Positions 29,366 to 37,686 of a DNA stretch of 64,000 bases are shown piece after piece. The notes beneath the pieces were generated by a model, which was given only the letters and a program-made list of their open reading frames with translations, was not told the DNA's origin and made no database searches. The position numbers and the translations under genes were made by a program. Source of the DNA: Nocardia crassostreae. Its GTDB lineage: Bacteria; Actinomycetota; Actinomycetes; Mycobacteriales; Mycobacteriaceae. Position 1 is the first letter of the stretch, and each line of letters begins with the position of its first letter. The DNA lies in NCBI RefSeq assembly GCF_001613405.1, contig NZ_BDCH01000017.1, positions 372,001 through 436,000 of the forward strand, given 5' to 3'.

Positions 29366-30472
29366 TCAGTTCTCGGGTTTCGCCACATCGTGTTCGACGC
29401 CCTCGCACCAGACTCGAGTGATCCGGCGGGTGGCGCGGATGTCGGTCAGGGGGTCGCCGTCGAGGAGGACCAGGTCGGCGCGCAGCCCGGGTTCGATCAG
29501 GCCCCGGTCGGGCAGGCCGAAGTGCTCGGCGGGCAGTAGGGTCGCGGCGCGCAGCGCCTCGGCCGGTGTCAGGCCCGCGGCGACCAGGAGTTCGAGTTCG
29601 CGGTGGATAGCGGCGCCGTGGGGCGGCTGGAACAGAACGCCGGGTTGGGCATTGGCATCGGTGCCCGCCAGGACGGGCACGCCCGCTTCGTGCAAGGCGC
29701 GCACCGTGGCGAGACAGCCGTCGAAGGCTTCGGGCGCGCCGACCGCCGCCGCAATGCCCTCCATCATGACCAGGGTCGGGACGACGGTGAGGCCGCGGTC
29801 GGCGAGCAGCCGTATCACTTCGGCGGGGACCACGCCGTCCAGCGGCACATGCGTGACGACATCCACGCCGATCTGTGCGGCCAGCGCGTAGGCGCTGATC
29901 GCGGTCGCGTGCGCGATGACCCGCAGATCGCGGGCGTGCGCGGCCGCCACCACGGCCGCGGCGGACTCCGGCTCCGGACCACCCTGGCCGGGCGCTTCCA
30001 GCACCAGCTTCACGTAATCCGAGCCCGCCGCCGCGCGCTCGGCCACCATGCGATCGGCCTGCTCGGGTCCGGTGATGACGGCGTCGGCGGCCAATCCGGG
30101 CAGCTGGGCGTGCACCCCACCGCCGCCGATCACCGGCACGCCCGCGCTGCGAATATCGCTGGCGACGCGCACATTCCGCAGCGCGGCCAGCTTCTCGACC
30201 GGCCAGGTCGTCATATCCAATCCGGTCGTGACGCCGTAGGCGGCCAGCTGGTCCAGCGATTCCGGACCGTGCAGATGAATGTGGGCGTCGATGAAACCGG
30301 GCAGCAGTAGCGCACCCTGCGCGTCGATCCGTTCCGCGCCCTCGGCATCGCTGCCGACGACCGGCCCGTCGATGACCACGGTCGTCGGCCCGGTGATACC
30401 CGACCCATCGAAGACGCGCACGCCGACCAGGGCCTTCTTGGACGAATCAGTCGCCGAGACCAGGGAATTCAC
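29366..30472 (-). CDS. Metal-dependent amidohydrolase (imidazolonepropionase-like)
   Basis: This 368-residue amidohydrolase-superfamily enzyme has ALLLPGFIDAHIHLHG (His-x-His), a candidate bridging Lys in SDYVKLVLEAPG, His in RVIAHATAISAYA, His in VVTHVPLDG and Asp in VLAGTDANAQPG, the set of ligands of the binuclear or mononuclear barrel. ADLVLLDGDPLTDIRATRRITRVWCEG is the usual C-terminal beta-sandwich. It hydrolyses an amide or cyclic amide; the substrate is unknown. GTG 30472 was chosen: GGAGG precedes it by 4-5 bases, and the longer frame runs back through the divergent TetR gene. It has no signal peptide. It is divergent from the TetR gene and may be under the same operator. Confidence 0.87.
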   Translation of the reverse strand: MNSLVSATDSSKKALVGVRVFDGSGITGPTTVVIDGPVVGSDAEGAERIDAQGALLLPGFIDAHIHLHGPESLDQLAAYGVTTGLDMTTWPVEKLAALRNVRVASDIRSAGVPVIGGGGVHAQLPGLAADAVITGPEQADRMVAERAAAGSDYVKLVLEAPGQGGPEPESAAAVVAAAHARDLRVIAHATAISAYALAAQIGVDVVTHVPLDGVVPAEVIRLLADRGLTVVPTLVMMEGIAAAVGAPEAFDGCLATVRALHEAGVPVLAGTDANAQPGVLFQPPHGAAIHRELELLVAAGLTPAEALRAATLLPAEHFGLPDRGLIEPGLRADLVLLDGDPLTDIRATRRITRVWCEGVEHDVAKPEN

Positions 30473-30564
30473 GCAACCTCCACACTTCGGATCTGCCGAG
30501 CCGTATCGCCTCTCCACGGTATCCACGGCACGGGATTCTCGCGGCCCTCTGGACAATCCGGAAA

Positions 30565-30584
30565 GAGTGAGTGTATAGTCACTC
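30565..30584. promoter_or_regulatory. TetR operator 1, GAGTGA-N8-TCACTC, over a leaderless promoter
   Basis: GAGTGA (30565-30570) and TCACTC (30579-30584) are perfect inverted arms with an 8-base spacer. The spacer contains TATAGT (30574-30579), a good -10 element, and ATG 30587 begins eight bases after it. The TetR message is therefore probably leaderless, with the repressor sitting directly on its own -10. The same arms and spacing occur at 31199-31218. Confidence 0.85.
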
Positions 30585-30586
30585 AC

Positions 30587-31153
30587 ATGACAAAGCCCAG
30601 AGCCAGCCTCTCCCGATCGGACGTTCGCCGAGATGCCGTCGTGGACGCGGCCATCGTCGAGTTCGCCCGCACCGGGTACCACGGCACGCCGATCACCAAT
30701 GTGGCGGCGACCGCGGGCATCTCCTCCGCCTATGTCTTCAAGCTGTTCCCCGGCAAGGTCGCCCTGTTCGTCGCCGCCCTCGAGCGCACCTTCGAACAGA
30801 TCGAGCGCGCCATGTCGACCGGTGCCACCCGCGCCGGAGACGATCCCGAGCAGCTGCTCTGGGAAATGGGCGGGGCCTATACCGAGCTCATTGCCGACAA
30901 GAACCTGCTCATGATCCAGGTGCACGCCCTCTCGGTCGCCGATATTCCGGAGGTCGGCGAGGCCATGCGCAATGGCCTGGCCCGCGTCACCGGCTTCGTG
31001 AAGCGGCGCTCCGGCGCCCCGGACGCGGAGGTCCAGCGCTTCATCGCCTGGGGCCAGCTGTGCCACCTCATCACCACCCTGCAACTCGACGGCAATACCA
31101 ACGACTGGGCCACCATCGTCACCGCGGGCATTCGACATCCGAAGCCCCGCTAG
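30587..31153 (+). CDS. TetR-family transcriptional repressor
   Basis: This 188-residue protein has RRDAVVDAAIVEFARTGYHGTPITNVAATAGISSAYVFKLFPGKVALFVAAL, a standard TetR helix-turn-helix, at about residues 14-65. The ligand domain is helical, with a Cys in WGQLCHLITTL. Translation probably starts at the first base of the message (see the operator overlapping TATAGT). The identical operator lies before the quinone-oxidoreductase-like gene 86 bases downstream, so this regulator most likely represses itself and that gene, and possibly the divergent amidohydrolase. Confidence 0.92.
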   Translation: MTKPRASLSRSDVRRDAVVDAAIVEFARTGYHGTPITNVAATAGISSAYVFKLFPGKVALFVAALERTFEQIERAMSTGATRAGDDPEQLLWEMGGAYTELIADKNLLMIQVHALSVADIPEVGEAMRNGLARVTGFVKRRSGAPDAEVQRFIAWGQLCHLITTLQLDGNTNDWATIVTAGIRHPKPR

Positions 31154-31198
31154 AGATTTCGAACGATGCCCCGTCCCGGGGCATTATTTCGAGCCATA

Positions 31199-31218
31199 GA
31201 GTGACTGACCAATCACTC
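31199..31218. promoter_or_regulatory. TetR operator 2, GAGTGA-N8-TCACTC, before the oxidoreductase gene
   Basis: GAGTGA (31199-31204) and TCACTC (31213-31218) repeat exactly the arms and spacing of the site at 30565-30584, with a different spacer (CTGACCAA). It lies 21 bases before ATG 31240, where it would block transcription of the oxidoreductase gene. Two matched sites flanking one regulator are good evidence for a local regulon. Confidence 0.85.
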
Positions 31219-31239
31219 ACCATCAGGAAGGGAAGAACA

Positions 31240-32301
31240 ATGACCACTCCGACCATCACCCACGCCACCGAGATCGTGCTCCCCGGCAAGGTCGAACCGC
31301 ACGGCCTGCTCGTGACCGAGCGCGAAGTGCCCGCTCCCACAGCGCATCAGGCGCTGGTGCGGGTCGACGCGTCCGGCGTCTCCTTCGCCGAGCAGCAGAT
31401 GCGCCGCGGCAAGTACTACGACCAGCCCGCCTTCCCCTTCGTGCCCGGCTACGACCTGGTCGGCACCGTCATCGCCGTCGGCGACCAGGCCGACCCGAAT
31501 CTGGTGGGCCGCCGCGTCGCCGCGCTGACCAAGATCGGCGGCTGGAGCAGCCACGTACTGCTGGACGCCGCCGACCTGGTCCGGGTGCCCGAGGCGCTCG
31601 ACCCGGCCGAGGCGGAAACCTTCGTGGTCAACGGAATCACGGCCTACCAGATGCTCTTCCGGCACACCAAGGTCCGGCCCGGCCAGACCATCCTGGTGCA
31701 CGGGGCCAATGGCGGCGTCGGTTCCACCCTGGTGCAGTTGGCCCGGGCCAATGGAATTCACGTCATCGGCACCGCCTCGGCCCGCAATGCCGAAGCCGTG
31801 GCCCAGTTGGGCGCCACCTAGATCGACTACCGCGGTGATGTGACACAACAGGTTCGAGAGCTCGCCCCCGAGGGCGTGGCCGCCGTCTTCGACCACATCG
31901 GCGGTCCGGGCATCGTCGACTCCTGGCGCCTGCTCGCCCCCGGCGGCGCCCTGGTGTCCTACGGCACCGCCGCCACCAAGAACGAGGAGGGCAATTCCCA
32001 GCTCCCCGTCCTGAAGCTCGTCGCCCGCCTGCTGCTGTGGAACGCACTGCCCAACAAGCGCAGTGCCCACTTCTACAACCTGTGGTCCGGCAAGCGCAAT
32101 CTCACCCGCTTCCGCAACCGCCTCGCCGCGGACCTCACCGAGGTCTTCGGCCTCGCCGCCACCGGCACCCTGCGCGCCGTGGTCGCTGCCCGCATACCCC
32201 TCTCCGAGGCCGCCCGCGCCCTGGAACTCGCCGAATCCAGCACGGTGACAGGCAAGGTCGTCATCGTCCCCGATGCGCGCCAGCACTCGACAGGCGCATG
32301 A
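31240..32301 (+). pseudogene. Zinc-independent MDR / quinone-oxidoreductase-like gene, broken by an in-frame TAG
   Basis: Read through one stop this is a 353-residue medium-chain dehydrogenase/reductase of the NADPH:quinone reductase type. GROES-like N-terminal half: VRVDASGVSFAEQQMRRGKYYDQPAFPFVPGYDLVGTV; Rossmann half: TILVHGANGGVGSTLVQLARANGIHVIGTAS. The zinc ligands of alcohol dehydrogenases are absent. TAG at 31819-31821 breaks the QLGAT-x-IDYRGD segment; the same frame continues with VTQQVRELAPEGVAAVFDHIGGPGIVDSW to the end. GGAAGGG precedes ATG 31240 by about 7 bases. The enzyme probably reduces a quinone or enone that also frees the TetR (inference). As written only the first 193 residues would be made. 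Confidence 0.88.
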
Positions 32302-32311
32302 GCGGTATCCC

Positions 32312-33232
32312 TCAACGGGACGCCGCTTCCTCCGGCGCGGCAGTGAAATGCGATCGGATGAGGGTCACGAAATCCTGGATATGCGGGCGATCGTCATCGG
32401 AGCGCACGCCCGCGTACCAGGGCCTGGTATCACCCCCGGGGCCGATGCGCACCGTGGCGATCTCGCCGCGCGCCACGAAGGGCGCGGCCACCCAGGACGG
32501 GAGGACGCCGACACCCTCACCGGCGACGATCAATTCGATGAACAGTTCGGTGAGGATGGGGATCAGGGTCAGGCGGGCCGGGTGGGCGCCGGGCGGCAGC
32601 GGCGGCTGGGTCGGGTTGGGGCGGCTCGGGTCGTAGGTGTCGTAGAGGATCAGGTTCTCGGTGGCGAAATCGGGGCCGGTGACGTGATCCCGGGTGGCCC
32701 AGGGATGGGTCGGGGCGACCACCGCCAGCATGTCGTCGTCCATGAGATGGGTGAGGCGGACCTGGTCGGCGGTGGAGTGCAGTTTGGTCACCACGGCCAC
32801 ATCGATGCGCTGCGCGAGCAGGGCGTCGACGGGATCCTCGTCGCCGATGTTCTGCACGCGAATCAGGCTGTCGGGGCGATTGATTCGCAGTTCGCGCATG
32901 ACCGGGGTGAGCCAGGAGAAGGTGGTCGCGCACTGGGTGGCGAGGCGGATGGTGCGATCGCCGTAGCGGGCGACCTCACGCACCTCCTGCTCCGCGGCGC
33001 CCAGATCGGCGAGAATGCGAGAAGCTCTCGGCAGCAACCGTTTTCCGGCCAGATTGGGCACCAGTCGCCGCCCCACCCGATCGAACAGCGGGGTGCCGAG
33101 CCGCTCTTCCATCTTGAGCAGCCGCTGACTGAGCGCGGGCTGGCTGACATAGAGCCGGTCGGCCGCCTGTTGCAGGGTGCCGCCGGTCGCCAGCGCGTCG
33201 AGCAGCTCCAGATCCCGGACATCAAAATCCAT
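32312..33232 (-). CDS. LysR-family transcriptional regulator
   Basis: This 306-residue regulator has the N-terminal winged helix DVRDLELLDALATGGTLQQAADRLYVSQPALSQRLLKMEERLGTPLFDRVGRRLVP (residues 4-60) followed by a periplasmic-binding-protein-like effector domain. Its start codon touches a T-N11-A box (33232-33244), so it should repress itself. It is divergent from the SDR and tautomerase genes (112-base gap), the usual arrangement of a LysR activator with its target. The inducer is probably the substrate of that pair; nothing in the sequence names it. Confidence 0.92.
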   Translation of the reverse strand: MDFDVRDLELLDALATGGTLQQAADRLYVSQPALSQRLLKMEERLGTPLFDRVGRRLVPNLAGKRLLPRASRILADLGAAEQEVREVARYGDRTIRLATQCATTFSWLTPVMRELRINRPDSLIRVQNIGDEDPVDALLAQRIDVAVVTKLHSTADQVRLTHLMDDDMLAVVAPTHPWATRDHVTGPDFATENLILYDTYDPSRPNPTQPPLPPGAHPARLTLIPILTELFIELIVAGEGVGVLPSWVAAPFVARGEIATVRIGPGGDTRPWYAGVRSDDDRPHIQDFVTLIRSHFTAAPEEAASR

Positions 33233-33244
33233 AAGCTCAGCTTA
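33232..33244. promoter_or_regulatory. LysR-type T-N11-A box
   Basis: TAAGCT-C-AGCTTA is a perfect 6+1+6 palindrome that fits the T-N11-A rule for LysR binding sites. It begins at the first base of the LysR start codon, where binding would be autorepressive and could activate the divergent SDR promoter. Confidence 0.75.
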
Positions 33245-33344
33245 GCGGTTGGCGAACTTTTACGTTGTGGACTTATATAGCGCTCACGGCCGATCCTCGA
33301 AGGGCGCCGGTTACCGAAGACCGGCGGAGACGAAAGAGGATGAG

Positions 33345-34082
33345 ATGACGAGCAATTCACGCACCGCCATCGTGACCGGCGGTTCCAGCGGTATCGGCTT
33401 CGCCGTCGCGGCGGCCCTCATCGCGCGCGGCGACAATGTGGTGATCGGCGGCCGGGATCGAGCCAAGCTCGCGGCGGCGGTCGAACAGCTGGACGGCGGC
33501 GGGCGCAGCCGGTTCGCGGTCGGCGATCTAGCCGACGAGGTCACCGGTCCGGCCCTGGTGGCGACCGCCGTCGAGGCGTTCGGCTCGGTCGACATCCTGG
33601 TCAACAATGCGGGGACCTTCGGCTCGACCCCGTTCACCGAGGTCACCCCGGATCAGCTCGACGGGTTCCTGCAGGGCAATCTGCGCGGCACCTATCTGGT
33701 CACCCAGGCCGTCGCGCGCCGGATGATCCAGCAGGGCGCAGGCGGCGCCATCGTCAATATCACCACCGTGCTGCTGTCGCACTCCATTGCCGGATTCCCG
33801 GCGAGTGCGGCCATGGCGTCCAAGGGCGGCGTCCGCGCACTTACCGTCTCGCTCTCGGCCGAGCTCGCGGCGTACGGCATTCGGGTGAACGAGGTCGCGC
33901 CCGGCATTGTGCGCACCCCGCTGCACAGCGCCGATGTGGACGAGCTGGGCGCCCTGGCGGTCCTGAACCGGGTCGCGGAGGCCGCCGAAATCGCCTCCTC
34001 CGTCCTGCATCTCACCGATGCCGAGTTCACCACCGGCGCCCAGCTCGACCACGACGGCGGCTTCGTCACCGCCCGCCGCTGA
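33345..34082 (+). CDS. Atypical short-chain dehydrogenase/reductase lacking the catalytic Tyr
   Basis: This 245-residue SDR has a normal cofactor site: AIVTGGSSGIGFAVAAAL (TGxxxGIG) and VDILVNNAGTFGS (NNAG). The active site differs: where classical enzymes have Y-x-x-x-K, this one reads SAAMASKGG, with Ala four residues before the Lys, and the usual Ser segment reads NITTVLLSHS. Such SDRs may use another acid or act in dehydratase, isomerase or binding roles (inference). ATG 33345 follows AGAGGA; the longer frame has no homology. It is followed 28 bases later by a 4-oxalocrotonate-tautomerase-like gene and preceded by a divergent LysR gene, so all three probably serve one catabolic step on a keto/enol compound. 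Confidence 0.87.
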   Translation: MTSNSRTAIVTGGSSGIGFAVAAALIARGDNVVIGGRDRAKLAAAVEQLDGGGRSRFAVGDLADEVTGPALVATAVEAFGSVDILVNNAGTFGSTPFTEVTPDQLDGFLQGNLRGTYLVTQAVARRMIQQGAGGAIVNITTVLLSHSIAGFPASAAMASKGGVRALTVSLSAELAAYGIRVNEVAPGIVRTPLHSADVDELGALAVLNRVAEAAEIASSVLHLTDAEFTTGAQLDHDGGFVTARR

Positions 34083-34110
34083 AACCATCGCATTCGAAGG
34101 AGTCCCCGCC

Positions 34111-34317
34111 ATGCCGTACGTCAATGTCAAGATCACCCGTGAAGGCGCTACCGCCGCGCAGAAGGCCGAGATCATCGCCCGTATGACCGAAGTCCTCGTC
34201 GACGTCCTCGACAAGGACCCGCGGCTGACCTTCGTCATTATCGACGAGGTCGAGCTCGAGGACTGGGGCGTCGCGGGCCTGAGCACCTCGGAATTCCGGA
34301 AAGCCCAGGCGCGCTGA
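34111..34317 (+). CDS. 4-oxalocrotonate tautomerase family protein
   Basis: This 68-residue protein begins MPYVNVKITREGATAAQKAEIIARMTEVLVDVLDKDP, so after Met removal the catalytic Pro1 is exposed, as in 4-OT enzymes that interconvert keto and enol acids. The length is close to the 60-65 residues usual for the family, and such proteins form hexamers. AAGGAG lies about 8 bases before ATG 34111. It sits 28 bases downstream of the SDR in one operon under LysR control. The gene is convergent with the desaturase, 9 bases away. Confidence 0.9.
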   Translation: MPYVNVKITREGATAAQKAEIIARMTEVLVDVLDKDPRLTFVIIDEVELEDWGVAGLSTSEFRKAQAR

Positions 34318-34326
34318 CGAATCCGC

Positions 34327-35391
34327 TCAGTGCGCAGCCCGATCGGATGCCGTCGGCCCGGCGAACCGGCCGACGGCATCGAGGTGCCGCAACGCCTGGG
34401 CGTAGGAGTCGAACAATCCGGCCTGGCTGTACGGCACGCCGATCTCGGCGCAGAACTCCGCGACGATCGGCTGCGCGCGGCGCAGGCTGGGGCGCGGCAT
34501 GGCCGGGAAGAGGTGTTGCTCGATCTGATAGTTCAACCCGCCCAGCGCCGCATCGATGAACCGGCCGCCGCGCACATTGCGGGAGGTGAGCACCTGGCGG
34601 CGCAGGAAGTCGGTGGCCTCGTCCGCCGAAAGCACCTCCATCCCTTTGTGATTGGGTGCGAAGGTACAGCCCATGTAGAATCCGAACAGGCCCTGCTGCA
34701 CGGCGATGAAGACCAGGGCCTTGCCCGGCGACAGCACCAGGAACACCGCGGACAGGTACCCGATGGCGTGCGCCGCCAACAGCGCCCCCTCCCAGATGCG
34801 GTGGCGCAGCGGCCAGCTCAGCACCGCGCGCACACTCGCGTAGTGCAGGCTCCCCGCCTCGAGCAGGAGCATCGGGAAGAACAACCAGGATTGATACCGG
34901 AAGATGAACCGCCGCCAGCCTTTACCGGTCGCGGCCCGATCGCCGGAGTGCGCCAGGATCCCCGAGATATCGGGATCGGCGCCCTCGGTATTGGGATGGG
35001 CGTGGTGCCGATTGTGATTGCTGGTCCACCAGCCGATGCTCAGCCCGATGGCGAGATTCCCGGCGAACAACCCGTACAGGTAGTTGGCCCGCCGCGTCCG
35101 GAAGATCTGCCGATGCCCGGCATCGTGCCCCAGGAATGCGAACTGCGCGAATACCGCGGCCAGGAATACCGCGGTTCCCAACTGCCACCACGAATCCCCG
35201 ATCACCGCGAAGGCCGCCCAACCGCCCGCGAACGCCGCCGCGGCGACGGCGGTCAGCCCGCCGTAATACCGCACCCGTCGATCCAGCAGCCGCGCGTGCC
35301 GCACCCGGCGCAATAGCACCGCGTACTCACTGCCTCGCGCCCGCACCACATCGGACCCCACCGGCGCAGGCCGAGCCTGCGCGATATCCAT
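34327..35391 (-). CDS. Membrane fatty acid desaturase (acyl-CoA/lipid type)
   Basis: This 354-residue integral-membrane di-iron desaturase introduces a double bond into a fatty acyl chain. The three His boxes are present: GHDAGHRQ, NHNRHHAHPN and QIEQHLFPAMPR, with the third in the Q-x-x-H-H-like form of front-end/DesA3-type enzymes. About four hydrophobic helices flank them. The start at 35391 (MDIAQ) is preferred because GGAG lies 9 bases upstream; the 35409 start has no site. There is no fused cytochrome b5, so an external ferredoxin or reductase is needed. It lies 54 bases downstream of a TetR gene on the same strand and could be its co-transcribed target, analogous to desaturase control in mycobacteria (inference). 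Confidence 0.88.
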   Translation of the reverse strand: MDIAQARPAPVGSDVVRARGSEYAVLLRRVRHARLLDRRVRYYGGLTAVAAAAFAGGWAAFAVIGDSWWQLGTAVFLAAVFAQFAFLGHDAGHRQIFRTRRANYLYGLFAGNLAIGLSIGWWTSNHNRHHAHPNTEGADPDISGILAHSGDRAATGKGWRRFIFRYQSWLFFPMLLLEAGSLHYASVRAVLSWPLRHRIWEGALLAAHAIGYLSAVFLVLSPGKALVFIAVQQGLFGFYMGCTFAPNHKGMEVLSADEATDFLRRQVLTSRNVRGGRFIDAALGGLNYQIEQHLFPAMPRPSLRRAQPIVAEFCAEIGVPYSQAGLFDSYAQALRHLDAVGRFAGPTASDRAAH

Positions 35392-35445
35392 CGCCACGAA
35401 CTCCAGCATGCCTGCCGACGGCCACCATCAGGTGAACGGTTCCTT

Positions 35446-36105
35446 TCAGTGTTTGCGCAGGCCGTTGAGCAGCAGATCGAGGATGGCGTCGAGATTGTGC
35501 GCGCGGGCCTCGGGGCCGAGCGGGCCGGACATCATGTCGACCATGCTGGGGGTGAGCATCATATAGATGGCGCGGCCCAGGGTGCGGGTGTCGATATCGT
35601 TGCGGAGATAACCCTGGGCAATGCCGAGTTCGAGGGCGGCGGCGGTGCCCGCGGCGAGGGCCTCGTTGACGGCCAGCAGGCGCGCGGTCAGTTCGGCGTC
35701 CACGGCGGTGCCCTCGAACATGAGCATGCGAATCATGCCGGGTTCGTCGTCGACGGCGCGCAGGACCGCTTCGCCAACGGCGCGGACATGGGTGAGGAAG
35801 CCTTCGAAGTCCTCCGGCGGGCCGTCGCCCCAGGCCTCGCGGGCCACGTCGAACATCTTCTCGATGCCGAAATCGATGACGTGGTCGAGGATGTCGCGCT
35901 TGGAGTCGAAGTACCGGTAGAAGGTGCCGGTGGCCACGCCGAGGCGATCGGTGATGTCGTTGACTCCCGCCGCGGTGTAGCCCTTGTCGATGAAGACAGC
36001 ATAGGCGGTCTCGATCAGTTCGCGGCGGCGCTGGGCGGCCAGTTCGGCGCGCGGGGGGCGGCCGCGCTTGGGGCGGTCGGGTGCGGTCGATCCTTCGGTG
36101 GTCAT
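35446..36105 (-). CDS. TetR-family transcriptional repressor
   Basis: This 219-residue protein has RRRELIETAYAVFIDKGYTAAGVNDITDRLGVATGTFYRYFDSKRDILDHVI as its DNA-binding domain (about residues 26-77), preceded by a basic RPKRGRPPRAEL arm. Two matching palindromes lie in the 150-base space before the divergent UbiB-type kinase. The desaturase gene follows on the same strand. It therefore probably represses itself, the desaturase, and the kinase with its coiled-coil partner, linking them as a membrane-lipid response (inference). Confidence 0.92.
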   Translation of the reverse strand: MTTEGSTAPDRPKRGRPPRAELAAQRRRELIETAYAVFIDKGYTAAGVNDITDRLGVATGTFYRYFDSKRDILDHVIDFGIEKMFDVAREAWGDGPPEDFEGFLTHVRAVGEAVLRAVDDEPGMIRMLMFEGTAVDAELTARLLAVNEALAAGTAAALELGIAQGYLRNDIDTRTLGRAIYMMLTPSMVDMMSGPLGPEARAHNLDAILDLLLNGLRKH

Positions 36106-36163
36106 GGGCGCTTTCTCGGGACAGGTGCGGCGTCGGAGACAGCGTACCGCCCGGAAAATTAGG

Positions 36164-36181
36164 TGAGTGAGGTCTCGTTCA
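36164..36181. promoter_or_regulatory. TetR operator copy 1
   Basis: TGAGTGAGGTCTCGTTCA fits the shared pattern TGA[GA]TGAG[GA][TC]CTC[GA]TTCA with the site at 36221. It is an imperfect palindrome 59 bases from the TetR start codon, well placed to control the TetR gene and desaturase. Confidence 0.8.
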
Positions 36182-36220
36182 CTTATTTACAGGGGTGTCG
36201 CGCGGCTGTTAGATTTTTGG

Positions 36221-36238
36221 TGAATGAGACCTCATTCA
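36221..36238. promoter_or_regulatory. TetR operator copy 2
   Basis: TGAATGAG-AC-CTCATTCA is a perfect 8+2+8 palindrome, 57 bases from copy 1 and 20 bases before the kinase start, so it should control the kinase transcript. The two copies in one divergent space indicate that the TetR serves both directions. Confidence 0.85.
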
Positions 36239-36257
36239 TTGATGCATGGAGACGAAC

Positions 36258-37667
36258 ATGGCGAAAGATCCCATGGACAAGAAGGTCCCCACCTCCCGCA
36301 CGGTGCGCACCGCCGCACTCGGCCGTATTGCCGCCGGTCAGGTGCTGCGACAGGCTGGTGCGAAGGTCGCCACGGTGGGGCGCGGCGACGAGAAGAAGAA
36401 GGTCGTCATGGACCGCCGCCAGGCGGAGGCCATGCGGGCGCTGGTCAACGGCCTGGGCACCATGCGCGGGGCGGCCATGAAGATCGGGCAGGCGCTGTCG
36501 GTGGTGGACGGCGGCATCTTCCCGGACGAGATCCGCGAGGATTTCCAGAAAGCCCTTGCCCAGCTGCGGGATTCGGCGCCGACCGTATCGTTCGAGAAGA
36601 TGCGCAAGGTGATCGAGGAGGATCTCGGCGGCACGCTGAAGGAACACTTCGCACAGTTCGAGGACAAGCCCCTGGCCTCGGCCTCCATCGGCCAGGTGTA
36701 CCGGGCGCGGCTGCACGACGGCCGCGAGGTCTGCGTGAAGGTGCAGTATCCGGGCATCGACAAGGCGGTGCGCGCCGATGTCAAGAATATGGCGCTGCTC
36801 ACCCACGGCTTGAAAATCATTGCGCCCGCACTGGATACGAAGGCCATGGCCGAGGAGATCCGCGATCGCGTGGAAGAGGAGCTGGACTACGAGCTGGAGG
36901 CGCAGAACCAGCGGGCCGCCGCCCGGCTCTACCGCGGGCATCCGTTCATCGTGGTACCCGATGTGGTCTCGAGCCTGTCCGGGCGCCGGGTGCTGGTCAC
37001 CGAATTCTTTCCGGGGCGTGGATTCGAGGAGATCAAGGACACCGATCAGGAGACCCGAAATCGCGTGGCGGAGATCCTGTTCCGCTTCTTCGGCGGCGGC
37101 ATGCTGCGCTACCGGCAGTTCTCCGGCGACCCGCATCCCGGCAATTTCCTGGTCGGCGACGACGGCCGGGTCGCATTCCTGGATTTCGGACTCTACAAAT
37201 ACGTGGCCGCCGACGCGGTCGAACATCAGCTGCGGATTCAGCGCGCCATGGCCGAGGACGACGCCCCGGGGGTGCACCGGGCACTGAGCGAGGCGGGCTT
37301 CATCCCGGATCCCGATTCGGTACCGGTGGCGGAGGCGGCAGGCATTGTCGGCGCGGTGATCGGCTGGCTGACCACCGACGAAAACCTGTGCATCACAACG
37401 GAAATGGTGAACGATGCAATGGCACAGACCATTGTCCCCACCTCCGACAGCTTCGGGCTGATTCGCAAGCAATCAGTGCCGCAGGAGCAGCTGGTCACGC
37501 TGCGCACCCTTGTCATGGTGATGGCGGCGCTGGGACAGCTACGCGCCGAGGGCAATTGGCATCGCATTGCCCGCGAATGGCAGTACAACGAGGCCCCGGT
37601 GACCGAGCTCGGCCGCATCGAGGCGGAATCCGATTGGGCCACCACGACTTTGGTTCCGGTCAGCTGA
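36258..37667 (+). CDS. ABC1/UbiB/ADCK-family atypical kinase
   Basis: This 469-residue protein carries the family signature in order: the KxGQ motif in GAAMKIGQALSVVD, ASASIGQVYRARLHDGREVCVKVQYPGI (Ala-rich loop and catalytic Lys), VEEELDYELEAQNQ, LVTEFFPGRGF, SGDPHPGNFLVGDDGRVAFLDFG. Members act in quinone synthesis or lipid homeostasis as ATPases or atypical kinases; no membrane helix is seen here. ATG 36258 was preferred to 36246 because GGAGA lies 5 bases before it. A small coiled-coil protein follows 19 bases later in the same operon. A TetR gene is divergent, with two operators between. Confidence 0.9.
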   Translation: MAKDPMDKKVPTSRTVRTAALGRIAAGQVLRQAGAKVATVGRGDEKKKVVMDRRQAEAMRALVNGLGTMRGAAMKIGQALSVVDGGIFPDEIREDFQKALAQLRDSAPTVSFEKMRKVIEEDLGGTLKEHFAQFEDKPLASASIGQVYRARLHDGREVCVKVQYPGIDKAVRADVKNMALLTHGLKIIAPALDTKAMAEEIRDRVEEELDYELEAQNQRAAARLYRGHPFIVVPDVVSSLSGRRVLVTEFFPGRGFEEIKDTDQETRNRVAEILFRFFGGGMLRYRQFSGDPHPGNFLVGDDGRVAFLDFGLYKYVAADAVEHQLRIQRAMAEDDAPGVHRALSEAGFIPDPDSVPVAEAAGIVGAVIGWLTTDENLCITTEMVNDAMAQTIVPTSDSFGLIRKQSVPQEQLVTLRTLVMVMAALGQLRAEGNWHRIAREWQYNEAPVTELGRIEAESDWATTTLVPVS

Positions 37668-37686
37668 ATCCCGCCAGGAGAATCCC

